Shown here: in pieces, positions 1 to 6,108 of the stretch
Layout: every line of letters begins with the position of its first letter
How positions within the stretch are numbered: the stretch's first letter is position 1
NCBI GenBank assembly: GCA_013696785.1
Contig: JACCXW010000270.1
Span: 1 to 6,143 of the forward strand
DNA: 6,143 bases
Source: Geodermatophilaceae bacterium
Lineage (GTDB): Bacteria; Actinomycetota; Actinomycetes; Mycobacteriales; Geodermatophilaceae
Direction of reading: 5' to 3'
The notes under the pieces: generated by a model
Databases searched by the model: none
Seen by the model: the letters and a program-made list of their open reading frames with translations, nothing else
What the model was told of the DNA's origin: nothing
Made by a program: the position numbers and the translations under genes

Positions 1-974
<974 letters not shown>

Positions 975-982
975 AGCCGGTC

Positions 983-988
983 AGTCTA
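983..988 (-). promoter_or_regulatory. Possible -10 hexamer for the pknL-like gene (TAGACT)
   Basis: Read on the minus strand, TAGACT fits the actinobacterial -10 consensus TANNNT and lies 8 bases before the GTG start of the kinase. No Shine-Dalgarno sequence is visible before that GTG. This spacing would put transcription at or next to the start codon, giving a leaderless mRNA, which is common in Actinobacteria. No clear -35 is seen. The motif is short and can occur by chance. Confidence 0.35.
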
Positions 989-1091
989 CGTTTCGGGCCG
1001 CCGTGAGGCCGGGATCGCAACGCCTACGGGCTCCTGGCCCAGTTCTGCCCGACCCGAGCCATCGAATGTGGTGTCCCAGCTGGCCTTGCCG

Positions 1092-1106
1092 AATGCGTAG
1101 CGCATT
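1092..1106 (-). terminator. Inverted repeat just after the lipoprotein stop codon
   Basis: AATGCG-CTA-CGCATT is a perfect 6-bp stem with a 3-base loop. It begins 4 bases past the TGA of the lipoprotein gene, in the 135-bp gap before the kinase gene. No T-run follows, so it would be a weak or non-canonical terminator. It could instead be an operator-like dyad or a transcript-stabilising hairpin. Nothing else is evident in this gap apart from the possible -10 at 983-988. Confidence 0.35.
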
Positions 1107-1109
1107 GAG

Positions 1110-1553
1110 TCAGGACGCTGGTAGTTCGACGGTCTGGGTGCGACCGCCATAGCCGTTCTGGGTATCGCGGCTCTCGACCGTGACCATGGTCACGCCGGAC
1201 GGTATCTCTACCCCCGGCTGGCTGCGGGTAAACGGTTGCTCGCTCGCGTGGTCGTGGTCCAATGTCATCTCGCCGAACACTTGGCCGTCGGGCCCGACAA
1301 TTCGCCAGCCGTCGGCATAACGGTCGGCGCTGTCGTACGGCGAGGAGATGGTCACGTCGAAGCTGAAGGCGTCGTCGCCGTCCCGGGTGACCTGCACCTC
1401 GATGACGTCAGGAAACTGCTGCCCATTCGACGGTGTCTCAGCGCTGGATGCAGACGTTTGCCCCGCGCTTGTGTCCGGGACCGAGTCGCTGCAGCCAACG
1501 AGCAGGGCGGCGCCGAGGCTGAGCGGGACGAGGGCCCTTCGCACTGCCGACAT
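1110..1553 (-). CDS. Small secreted lipoprotein of unknown function
   Basis: The predicted product has 147 residues. The N-terminus is a lipoprotein signal peptide: RR at residues 5-6, a hydrophobic core at about 7-19, and the lipobox LVGC with the modified cysteine at C21. A Ser/Thr/Gln-rich tether (about 22-48) is followed by a single beta-rich domain of about 95 residues (VIEVQVTRDGDDAFSFDVTI, then ADGWRIVGPDGQVFGE and EQPFTRSQPGVEIP), with no other cysteine. I recognise this as an uncharacterised family with an immunoglobulin-like look; no enzymatic motif is visible. It should be anchored on the outer face of the membrane. The ATG at 1553 is chosen because it sits directly before the signal peptide; an in-frame ATG at 1574 would add seven residues. 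It lies upstream of the pknL-like gene on the same strand, so it may belong to that unit, but the 135-bp gap argues against tight coupling. Function is unknown. Confidence 0.85.
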   Translation of the reverse strand: MSAVRRALVPLSLGAALLVGCSDSVPDTSAGQTSASSAETPSNGQQFPDVIEVQVTRDGDDAFSFDVTISSPYDSADRYADGWRIVGPDGQVFGEMTLDHDHASEQPFTRSQPGVEIPSGVTMVTVESRDTQNGYGGRTQTVELPAS

Positions 1554-1560
1554 GCTCTCG

Positions 1561-1566
1561 ACCGTA
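1561..1566 (-). promoter_or_regulatory. Possible -10 hexamer for the lipoprotein gene (TACGGT)
   Basis: On the minus strand, TACGGT fits TANNNT and lies 7 bases before the ATG at 1553, the spacing expected for a leaderless transcript. It would favour 1553 over the upstream ATG at 1574 as the start. The only purine-rich stretch before the ATG (GAGAG) is too close to act as a normal ribosome-binding site. No convincing -35 is present. Confidence 0.25.
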
Positions 1567-1696
1567 CGGACCATGAACAAGGCGCCGGCTCGCGTTCTCG
1601 CCGCTGTAAGGCTTTCGTCATGCTCCTGTCCGCCGTCAACAGCAAGTAGTACTTCGTCGCGGCGGTGACGACCGGTACTCGGTTCCCGGCGCCGGA

Positions 1697-1726
1697 GGTC
1701 CCGCCAGGACCGCCAGGCAGGCGGTC
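1697..1726 (-). terminator. Two overlapping hairpins downstream of the kinase/oxidoreductase gene
   Basis: On the plus strand, GGTCC-CGCCA-GGACC (1697-1711) and GACCGCC-AGGCA-GGCGGTC (1708-1726) are both perfect inverted repeats. They share the four bases 1708-1711, so only one can form at a time. They lie 46-75 bases past the stop of the fusion gene and before the lipoprotein gene. Actinobacterial terminators often lack a T-run, and none is seen here, so termination is plausible but unproven. The rest of the 218-bp gap (1554-1771) shows no gene I can support. Confidence 0.4.
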
Positions 1727-1771
1727 GGCAGTCCCCCGACACCTTGACTCAGTTACGCCTATGGGACGGCG

Positions 1772-3292
1772 TCAGATCCGGAAGGCCTCGATGACCGGCT
1801 CGAAGCCAGCGACAGCGCCTCCGGGTGCGAGATCGGCGGTACCTCCGGTCGCGAGGTCCGCGATGCTGACGATCGCGGTGTGGACCCCGGCCTCGGCGAG
1901 TTCGCGGAAGCGGCCGATGTGGTCGTCAAACGTCCCGGCATTGACCGAATCCGCGAATGCCTCCGGGTTGGCCCCCTTCGGCCGGATGGCGTCCAATCGG
2001 GCCCGCAGCACGTCTCGGTCCGGGGCACACAGGACGGTCGAGAGGTGGGTCACCTCGATGTCGCCGACGGCGCGTCCCACGTCGTCGCAGTGCCGGGCCA
2101 GTACGCCGAGCTTGTGCCGCACGGTGTCCGGCGTACCGAAGAGATTGCAGGCATCGGCGTACCGCGCGACGAGTTGCAGGGTGCGCCGCTCGCCCTGCCC
2201 GCCAACCAGGATCGGGACATGGGACTGGATCGGGCGTGGGTAGCAGATCGCCTCCGGGATTCGGACCCGATGCCCCTCGAACGGCGGCGATCCCGGGCCC
2301 CACATCAAAGGAAGCAGCCGTAACGCGTCTTCGAGCAGGTCGAGCCGCTCGCGCCGATCGGGGAAGTCCCACCCGTAGGCCCGGTGCTCGCGCTCGAACC
2401 AGGCGGCGCCGAGACCGCAGACGGCGCGGCCGCCCGAGAGCACGTCGAGCGTCGCCACGATCTTGGCCAGATGCGCCGGGTTGCGGTACGTCACGCCGGT
2501 GACGAGTGCGCCGATCCGGCAGGTCCTCGTCACGGCCGCCAGAAACCCCAGCGTCGTGTAGCTGTCGAGCATCGGGTCCCACTCCCGGCCGACTTGCGGG
2601 ATCTGCAGCATGTGGTCCATCACCCACAGGCTGCTGAACCCGGCGGTCTCGGCATCGGCGGCCAACCCGCCCAGGCGGTCCCGGATCTCGGCGACCTCGC
2701 CCGCCCAGGTGAAGCTGGGTACCTGCAGTCCGAAGCGCAGGGCCATTGGTTGCTCCCTCTGCCGGTGGGCGAAGATCGGGGCGTCGACCATCGCGGTGGG
2801 GACTACGACGACGGGACCGGCTTCGGAGACGACATCGAAGCCCTCACTCGGCAGTGACGCCCGGGCACCGGCCATGGCGCGGATCTGGTCGCTGAGCACT
2901 TTGGCCGGAACCGGGCGATCCCGGCGGCGGTTGCGTTCGCGGCACTGCGAGGCCGGCGTGTCGAAGAGCACCGCATGGCATGGCAACCCGTGTTTGCGAG
3001 CGAGTGCGAGGTACGCCGTACGCCGGGCTGCGTCCAGCCCCAGGGTGTCGACGACGGTGAGCAGCCGGCGGTTGATCCGGCGCGTAAGCACGAGATCCAG
3101 TACGTCGAACGCGTCCTTGCCGGCCTTCTGGTCGTACGGACCCTCGCCGACGAGCGCGCGCAGGCGATCGGAGGAGACGATCTGCTCGGGCCGGAACTGC
3201 GACTCCGCCCACGTGGACTTACCGGCGCCGGACGGCCCGACCAGGACCACCAGGCATGCAGTCGGCAGCCGGATCGTCGGCTGCTCACTCAC
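1772..3292 (-). CDS. P-loop kinase / F420-dependent luciferase-like oxidoreductase fusion
   Basis: The 506-residue product joins two domains. Residues about 12-165 form a P-loop phosphotransferase of the AAA_33/polynucleotide-kinase type: Walker A GPSGAGKST 19-27, the SSDRLR segment with D42 as probable general base, a VDTLGLDAARR strand at 81-91, and an Arg-rich lid (RERNRRRDRPVP, 118-129) like that of bacterial Pnkp kinases. Residues about 184-506 form a luciferase-like monooxygenase (LLM) domain that closely resembles the Rv1855c (TIGR03560) family predicted to use coenzyme F420, with SLWVMDHMLQIP (221-232), TLDVLSGGRA (281-290) and GGQGERRTLQLVARYADACN (364-383). A linker at about 166-182 lies between them. 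The GTG start overlaps the stop of the upstream oxidase by 4 bases (GTGA), indicating translational coupling. A strong ribosome-binding site and ATG lie exactly at the domain junction, so a separate oxidoreductase may also be made. The substrates of both halves are unknown. The protein is cytoplasmic by appearance. Confidence 0.93.
   Translation of the reverse strand: MSEQPTIRLPTACLVVLVGPSGAGKSTWAESQFRPEQIVSSDRLRALVGEGPYDQKAGKDAFDVLDLVLTRRINRRLLTVVDTLGLDAARRTAYLALARKHGLPCHAVLFDTPASQCRERNRRRDRPVPAKVLSDQIRAMAGARASLPSEGFDVVSEAGPVVVVPTAMVDAPIFAHRQREQPMALRFGLQVPSFTWAGEVAEIRDRLGGLAADAETAGFSSLWVMDHMLQIPQVGREWDPMLDSYTTLGFLAAVTRTCRIGALVTGVTYRNPAHLAKIVATLDVLSGGRAVCGLGAAWFEREHRAYGWDFPDRRERLDLLEDALRLLPLMWGPGSPPFEGHRVRIPEAICYPRPIQSHVPILVGGQGERRTLQLVARYADACNLFGTPDTVRHKLGVLARHCDDVGRAVGDIEVTHLSTVLCAPDRDVLRARLDAIRPKGANPEAFADSVNAGTFDDHIGRFRELAEAGVHTAIVSIADLATGGTADLAPGGAVAGFEPVIEAFRI
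2744..2760 (-). promoter_or_regulatory. Internal ribosome-binding site and ATG at the fusion's domain junction
   Basis: On the minus strand, AGAGGGAG (2760-2753) is followed by 6 bases and an in-frame ATG (2746-2744) coding Met183, the first residue before the luciferase-like domain (MALRFGLQVPSF). The Shine-Dalgarno match and spacing are near ideal and better than those of the annotated GTG start of the same gene. Part of the motif codes Arg-Glu with AGG, an uncommon arginine codon in high-GC genomes. A product from this ATG would be a normal-looking 324-residue oxidoreductase. Confidence 0.6.
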
Positions 3293-4341
3293 CCTGCGCG
3301 CACGACCAGATCAGCCGGGACGTCCGCGACGTCGGTGACACCGCACAGCGCCATCGTCAACTGCAGCGCGGCGGCGAGTTCGGTAAGCACGTCACGGACG
3401 CCGTCGGCACCATCGATGGCCAGCCCCCAGATCGTCGGCCGCCCGAGGAACACCGCGCGGGCGCCGAGGGCAAGCGCGGTGAGTACGTCAGAACCCCGCC
3501 GTACGCCGCCGTCGGCATACACCTCGACGCCTGGTCCGACGGCTTCGACGATCTCGGGCAGGGCCACTGCCGATGCGATCGCCGGGTCGACCTGGCGGCC
3601 GCCGTGCGTGGAGACCCAGACGGCCGCGGCGCCGGCGTCGAGACAGCGCTGGGCGTCGTCGCCGCGAAGAACGCCCTTGACCACCACCGGCATCGGGGTC
3701 AGGGCGGCGAATCGGGCGAGGTCGTCGAACGTCCAGGTCGCGGTAGCGATCGAGTCCAGTGCGCGGGTGAGTGCGCGATCTCCGTATGCCTGCTCCGGTG
3801 GGTGGTTGGCCATCTCGATGCCTTCGGGCAACTGGAAGTCGTTGACCAGATCGCGCAGCCGACGGCCGAGGAAGGGCAGGTCGACGGTCATCACCAGCGC
3901 CCGGTATCCGGCATCGGCAGCGCGCCGAACCAGGTCGTCGGTGTACGCCGGATCCTTGACCCGGTACAACTGAAACCACTTCGGGCCTTCCGTGGCAGCC
4001 GCGACCTCCGCTAGCGACACCGTGGCTGTCGTCGACACCGTCATCAGGGTGCCGGCGGCCGCTGCGCCGCGGGCGGTGGCGCTTTCACCGTCGGGGTGAG
4101 CCATCCGCTGCAGTGCCCACGGCGCCACGCCGATCGGCATCGACACCGGCGTACCAAGCAGCGTGGTAGCCAACGACAGGGTGGAGACGTCGCGCAGCAT
4201 CCGGGGCCGCAGCCGCCAGCGCTGCCAGGATGCGACGCTCTCGCCGAGGGTGATCTCGGCTTCCGTGCCGCCCGCGTAGTAGTCGTACACCCCGCGCGGC
4301 AACTGCTCCCGGGCCAGATCGTGCAGCGCGTCCAGTTCCAT
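3289..4341 (-). CDS. FMN-dependent alpha-hydroxy-acid oxidase/dehydrogenase
   Basis: The 350-residue product belongs to the glycolate oxidase / L-lactate dehydrogenase (LldD) family, a TIM-barrel flavoenzyme that oxidises 2-hydroxy acids to 2-oxo acids. By alignment from memory with spinach glycolate oxidase, the key positions are Y21 (Y24), Y126 (Y129), T152/D154 (T155/D157), R161 (R164), K222 (K230), catalytic H246 (H254) and R249 (R257), with DGGVRRG at 277-283 for FMN phosphate. Two positions differ: W108 of spinach is T105 here, and the usual SNHG signature reads STHG. The variable loop after residue 170 is short. The substrate is therefore not predictable; a peptide-modifying role like that of MftD in mycofactocin synthesis is a remote alternative, as no other mft gene is present. 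The ATG at 4341 has AGGG 7 bases upstream. The gene is first in a two-gene unit with the kinase/oxidoreductase fusion, and its stop overlaps that gene's start. It is divergent from the regulator at 4396. Confidence 0.93.
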   Translation of the reverse strand: MELDALHDLAREQLPRGVYDYYAGGTEAEITLGESVASWQRWRLRPRMLRDVSTLSLATTLLGTPVSMPIGVAPWALQRMAHPDGESATARGAAAAGTLMTVSTTATVSLAEVAAATEGPKWFQLYRVKDPAYTDDLVRRAADAGYRALVMTVDLPFLGRRLRDLVNDFQLPEGIEMANHPPEQAYGDRALTRALDSIATATWTFDDLARFAALTPMPVVVKGVLRGDDAQRCLDAGAAAVWVSTHGGRQVDPAIASAVALPEIVEAVGPGVEVYADGGVRRGSDVLTALALGARAVFLGRPTIWGLAIDGADGVRDVLTELAAALQLTMALCGVTDVADVPADLVVRAG

Positions 4342-4347
4342 GCCGAA

Positions 4348-4353
4348 ACCCTA
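4348..4353 (-). promoter_or_regulatory. TAGGGT before the oxidase: -10 element or ribosome-binding site
   Basis: On the minus strand, TAGGGT lies 6 bases before the ATG at 4341. As a TANNNT -10 element it would occupy -12 to -7 relative to the A of ATG, the classic leaderless arrangement. Its AGGG core is also a fair Shine-Dalgarno sequence at 7-base spacing. The two readings exclude each other for one transcript. It lies in the 54-bp gap shared with the divergent gene at 4396, which must hold or border both promoters. Confidence 0.4.
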
Positions 4354-4395
4354 GGCGTCGCCGGATCGTCGAGCATGAAAGGCTCTCTCGCCGTG

Positions 4396-4728
4396 ATGGA
4401 GACTATTGCGTGGCTGTCCGTGTCCGATGCGGCGGACCGGCTCGGCGTATCCGTGAGCCGGGTGCTTCAGCTACGCCGAGAACGGCAGCTGCTCGGCGTA
4501 CGCGAGGATGGAGAGCTGCGAATCCCGGCCGATTTCCTCGACGGTACGGCCATCGTGAAGCATCTCCCCGCCGTGCTGACGTTGCTCGCCGACGGCGGAT
4601 TCAGCGACGAGGAAGCACTCGGCTGGCTCTTCACCGCAGAGGTGTCGCTGCCCGGCACGCCGATCCAGGCGCTTCGTGAGAACCGCGGAACCGAGGTCAA
4701 GCGTCGGGCGCAGGCCAGCGCGCTGTGA
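4396..4728 (+). CDS. Rv2175c-like winged-helix DNA-binding protein
   Basis: The product is about 110 residues. A helix-turn-helix of the MerR/excisionase type occupies about residues 6-45 (LSVSDAADRLGVSVSRVLQL, then a short wing GVREDGELRIP). A C-terminal helical domain (KHLPAVLTLLADGGFSDEEA and GWLFT at 76-80, then ALRENRGTEVKRRAQASAL) matches the C-terminus of M. tuberculosis Rv2175c in spacing and wording. In mycobacteria that protein binds DNA and is phosphorylated by PknL; a pknL homologue lies at 1-974. The start is uncertain: ATG at 4396, GTG at 4393 (AAAGG 10 bases upstream) or ATG at 4375 are all in frame, giving 110-117 residues. In every case the N-terminal tail is much shorter than in Rv2175c. 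It is followed 16 bases later by crtYc on the same strand, so it probably heads that operon. Its target sites are unknown; the divergent gap at 4342-4395 is the natural candidate for autoregulation. Confidence 0.87.
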   Translation: METIAWLSVSDAADRLGVSVSRVLQLRRERQLLGVREDGELRIPADFLDGTAIVKHLPAVLTLLADGGFSDEEALGWLFTAEVSLPGTPIQALRENRGTEVKRRAQASAL

Positions 4729-4744
4729 CGAGGCGCGGACCGCG

Positions 4745-5068
4745 GTGCAGCTGAGCTACCTGGCCGTGCTGGCCGCGTGCGTGCTCGGGACGTTGCCGCT
4801 CGAGCTCTTCCTTGGGACTCGCGTATATGCGCGTTGGCGGCGCTGGCTGCTCGCGCTCGCCCCGGCCTTCGTCCTGTTTGTGGCGTGGGATCTCTACGCG
4901 ATCTCCCAGGGGCACTGGTCCTTCGATCCGGCCCAGATCGTGGGCGTGGTCCTCCCCGGCGGTCTCCCGCTCGAGGAGGTGCTGTTCTTCGTCGTCATCC
5001 CGACATGTGCCCTGCTCGCGTTCGAGGCGGTCCGGCGTAGGACGCAGTGGCAGGTCGGCGACGAATGA
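4745..5068 (+). CDS. crtYc: Lycopene cyclase subunit CrtYc (small membrane protein)
   Basis: The 107-residue product is an integral membrane protein of the actinobacterial split lycopene cyclase family (TIGR03462 type). It has hydrophobic segments at about 3-24, 33-52 and 78-97 and the signature HWSFDPAQIVG (57-67) followed by PLEE (75-78), whose acidic pair is thought to be catalytic. With CrtYd it should form the heterodimer that cyclises the ends of lycopene (giving beta-ionone rings) or, in C50 pathways, of flavuxanthin-like precursors; the sequence does not let me choose. The GTG at 4745 is chosen because it opens the first membrane segment; GAGG lies about 11 bases upstream. The gene starts 16 bases after the regulator and overlaps crtYd by 4 bases (ATGA). 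No other carotenoid gene (crtE, crtB, crtI) is in the window. Confidence 0.9.
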   Translation: MQLSYLAVLAACVLGTLPLELFLGTRVYARWRRWLLALAPAFVLFVAWDLYAISQGHWSFDPAQIVGVVLPGGLPLEEVLFFVVIPTCALLAFEAVRRRTQWQVGDE

Positions 5069-5382
5069 CCTACACGACGCTGTCGCTGGCCGGCTTGGCG
5101 GTGGCGCTCACCGTCGACCTCGTCGTCCTTCACACCGGGCTGGTACGGCGGCGGGTGTTCTGGGCGTCGTACGCGATCGTGGCGTTCTTCCAGCTGGTGA
5201 CGAACGGGATCCTGGCCGGCCGTCAGATCGTGCGCTACGACCAGGCTGCGATCCTCGGACCGCGGATCGCGTTCGCACCCGTGGAGGATCTGCTGTTCGG
5301 GTTCGCGTTGGTGCTGATCACACTGTCGAGCTGGGTCTGGCTCGGCCGCGGGAAGGGGGTCTCCGATAGCAACCGTGGATGA
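5065..5382 (+). CDS. crtYd: Lycopene cyclase subunit CrtYd (small membrane protein)
   Basis: The 105-residue product is the partner of CrtYc. It has hydrophobic segments at about 6-23, 32-51 and 76-94 and the family motif YDQAAILGPRIAFAPVEDLLFGFAL (58-82 in the protein), in which the PVED acidic pair (72-75) corresponds to PLEE in CrtYc. Both halves are needed for cyclase activity in characterised actinobacteria such as Brevibacterium and Corynebacterium. The ATG at 5065 overlaps the crtYc stop as ATGA, so the two are translationally coupled and probably made in equal amounts. An in-frame ATG at 5047 lies inside crtYc and would add six charged residues; it is less likely. The last residues overlap the next gene by 8 bases. 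Confidence 0.9.
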   Translation: MTYTTLSLAGLAVALTVDLVVLHTGLVRRRVFWASYAIVAFFQLVTNGILAGRQIVRYDQAAILGPRIAFAPVEDLLFGFALVLITLSSWVWLGRGKGVSDSNRG

Positions 5383-5710
5383 CGTACGCAGGTTGGCTCT
5401 GACGCTGCCGCGCACCGAGGAGGCCCTCGTTCGCGACTGCGTCAAGTTCCGGGTGCGGGGTCTGGTCTACGTGGCGATGTCGCGGGACGAGTCGCTGATG
5501 GGCTTCGGCTTTCCCAAGGAGGAGCGGGCTGCCCTCGTGGCCTCCGACCCGGACCGGTTCCTCATGCCGGTCCGCTCCGACGAGCGCTACAACTGGGTCC
5601 GCGTCCGGCTCGGCACCCTCGGCGTGGACGAGATGCGCGAGTTCGTCTTGGACGCGTGGCGGATGGTGGTCCCGAAGGGGGTTGCCGCCGCGCATCTGGA
5701 CGCCGGATAG
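5375..5710 (+). CDS. MmcQ/YjbR-family protein
   Basis: The 111-residue product is a MmcQ/YjbR-family protein, a small cytoplasmic alpha/beta fold of about 110-120 residues named DNA-binding by structural resemblance but with no settled function. The family pattern is seen in order: DDVRRLALTLPRTEEA at the N-terminus, KFRVRGLVYVAMS (24-36), MGFGFPKEERAAL (42-54), a DPDRFLMP segment (58-65), YNWVRVRL (72-79) and the terminal DAWRMVVPK (93-101). The length is complete. The GTG at 5375 is the only reasonable start and overlaps the end of crtYd by 8 bases. A purine run GGAAGGGGG (5351-5359) lies 15 bases upstream, too far for a normal ribosome-binding site, so re-initiation after crtYd is likely. 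Its membership of the carotenoid operon is positional; no functional link is evident. Confidence 0.88.
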   Translation: MDDVRRLALTLPRTEEALVRDCVKFRVRGLVYVAMSRDESLMGFGFPKEERAALVASDPDRFLMPVRSDERYNWVRVRLGTLGVDEMREFVLDAWRMVVPKGVAAAHLDAG

Positions 5711-5751
5711 AGCCTGCCCCGGCACGCGTCGATAACGGTTCTCAGATCCTG

Positions 5752-6108
5752 TCAGGGCCGCACGGTGACCACGATTGTCTCGCTGACGTCGTAGACATCG
5801 AAGATGTCTCCGGGCTCGCTGGTGAGGGGCCCAGGGCAGCCGGTCGCCTTGCGCACGGTGACTGTGTACTGGCCTGGATCGTCGTAGGCGTGTGCGACCC
5901 GACCCGTCAGCAGCGTTCCCCACGGCGGCGCGAATGACCGCAGCGGACTGCCGTCGCCGGTGTCCAGAGTGAACTCCGGCTGGCACCCGACGATTGACAG
6001 CAGGTCGCCGCTGACCGTGAACAGCACCGGAGCGCCGGGCGCGGTATCGATCGCCGACACGCAGACAGCAGCCGACGGTTGCGACGGCAAGACCGGTTTC
6101 GGCGCCAC
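5752..6108 (-). CDS. PKD-like single-domain protein, hypothetical
   Basis: The 118-residue product holds one PKD-like (immunoglobulin-type) domain: TLDTGDGSP (47-55) is followed by the closing pattern AHAYDDPGQYTVTV (72-85), and the chain ends in IVVTVRP. Three cysteines (C16, C42, C91) suggest an oxidising, extracellular environment, yet no signal peptide is encoded in this frame. The GTG at 6108 is the only start available, because a TGA (6119-6117) lies in frame two codons before it. Such domains usually sit in secreted or cell-surface proteins, so this may be the last domain of a protein broken by that stop, or an intact gene exported in another way. It converges on the MmcQ/YjbR gene with a 41-bp gap in which I see no convincing terminator hairpin. 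Function is unknown. Confidence 0.65.
   Translation of the reverse strand: MAPKPVLPSQPSAAVCVSAIDTAPGAPVLFTVSGDLLSIVGCQPEFTLDTGDGSPLRSFAPPWGTLLTGRVAHAYDDPGQYTVTVRKATGCPGPLTSEPGDIFDVYDVSETIVVTVRP

Noticed and set aside
1554..1742. Longer N-terminus of the lipoprotein, starting at 1742
   Set aside because: It would place about 63 charged residues before a textbook lipoprotein signal peptide, which would then not be N-terminal.
1853..1884. CCGCGAT-GCTGACG-ATCGCGG inverted repeat inside the fusion gene
   Set aside because: It lies in well-conserved coding sequence, and a 7-bp GC-rich stem is common by chance at this base composition.
3289..4341. Oxidase as MftD of a mycofactocin cluster
   Set aside because: It shares the fold and HGGRQ motif with many relatives, but no precursor peptide, radical-SAM or other mft gene is present in the window.
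4096..4395. Upstream extension of the regulator's reading frame to 4096
   Set aside because: It runs opposite to the 5' end of the well-supported oxidase gene and codes a low-quality His/Arg-rich stretch. Starts at 4375-4396 fit the family.
5711..5751. Terminator in the convergent 41-bp gap
   Set aside because: I could not find a stem of useful length; CCTG-T-CAGG at about 5748-5756 has a one-base loop and cannot form a hairpin.
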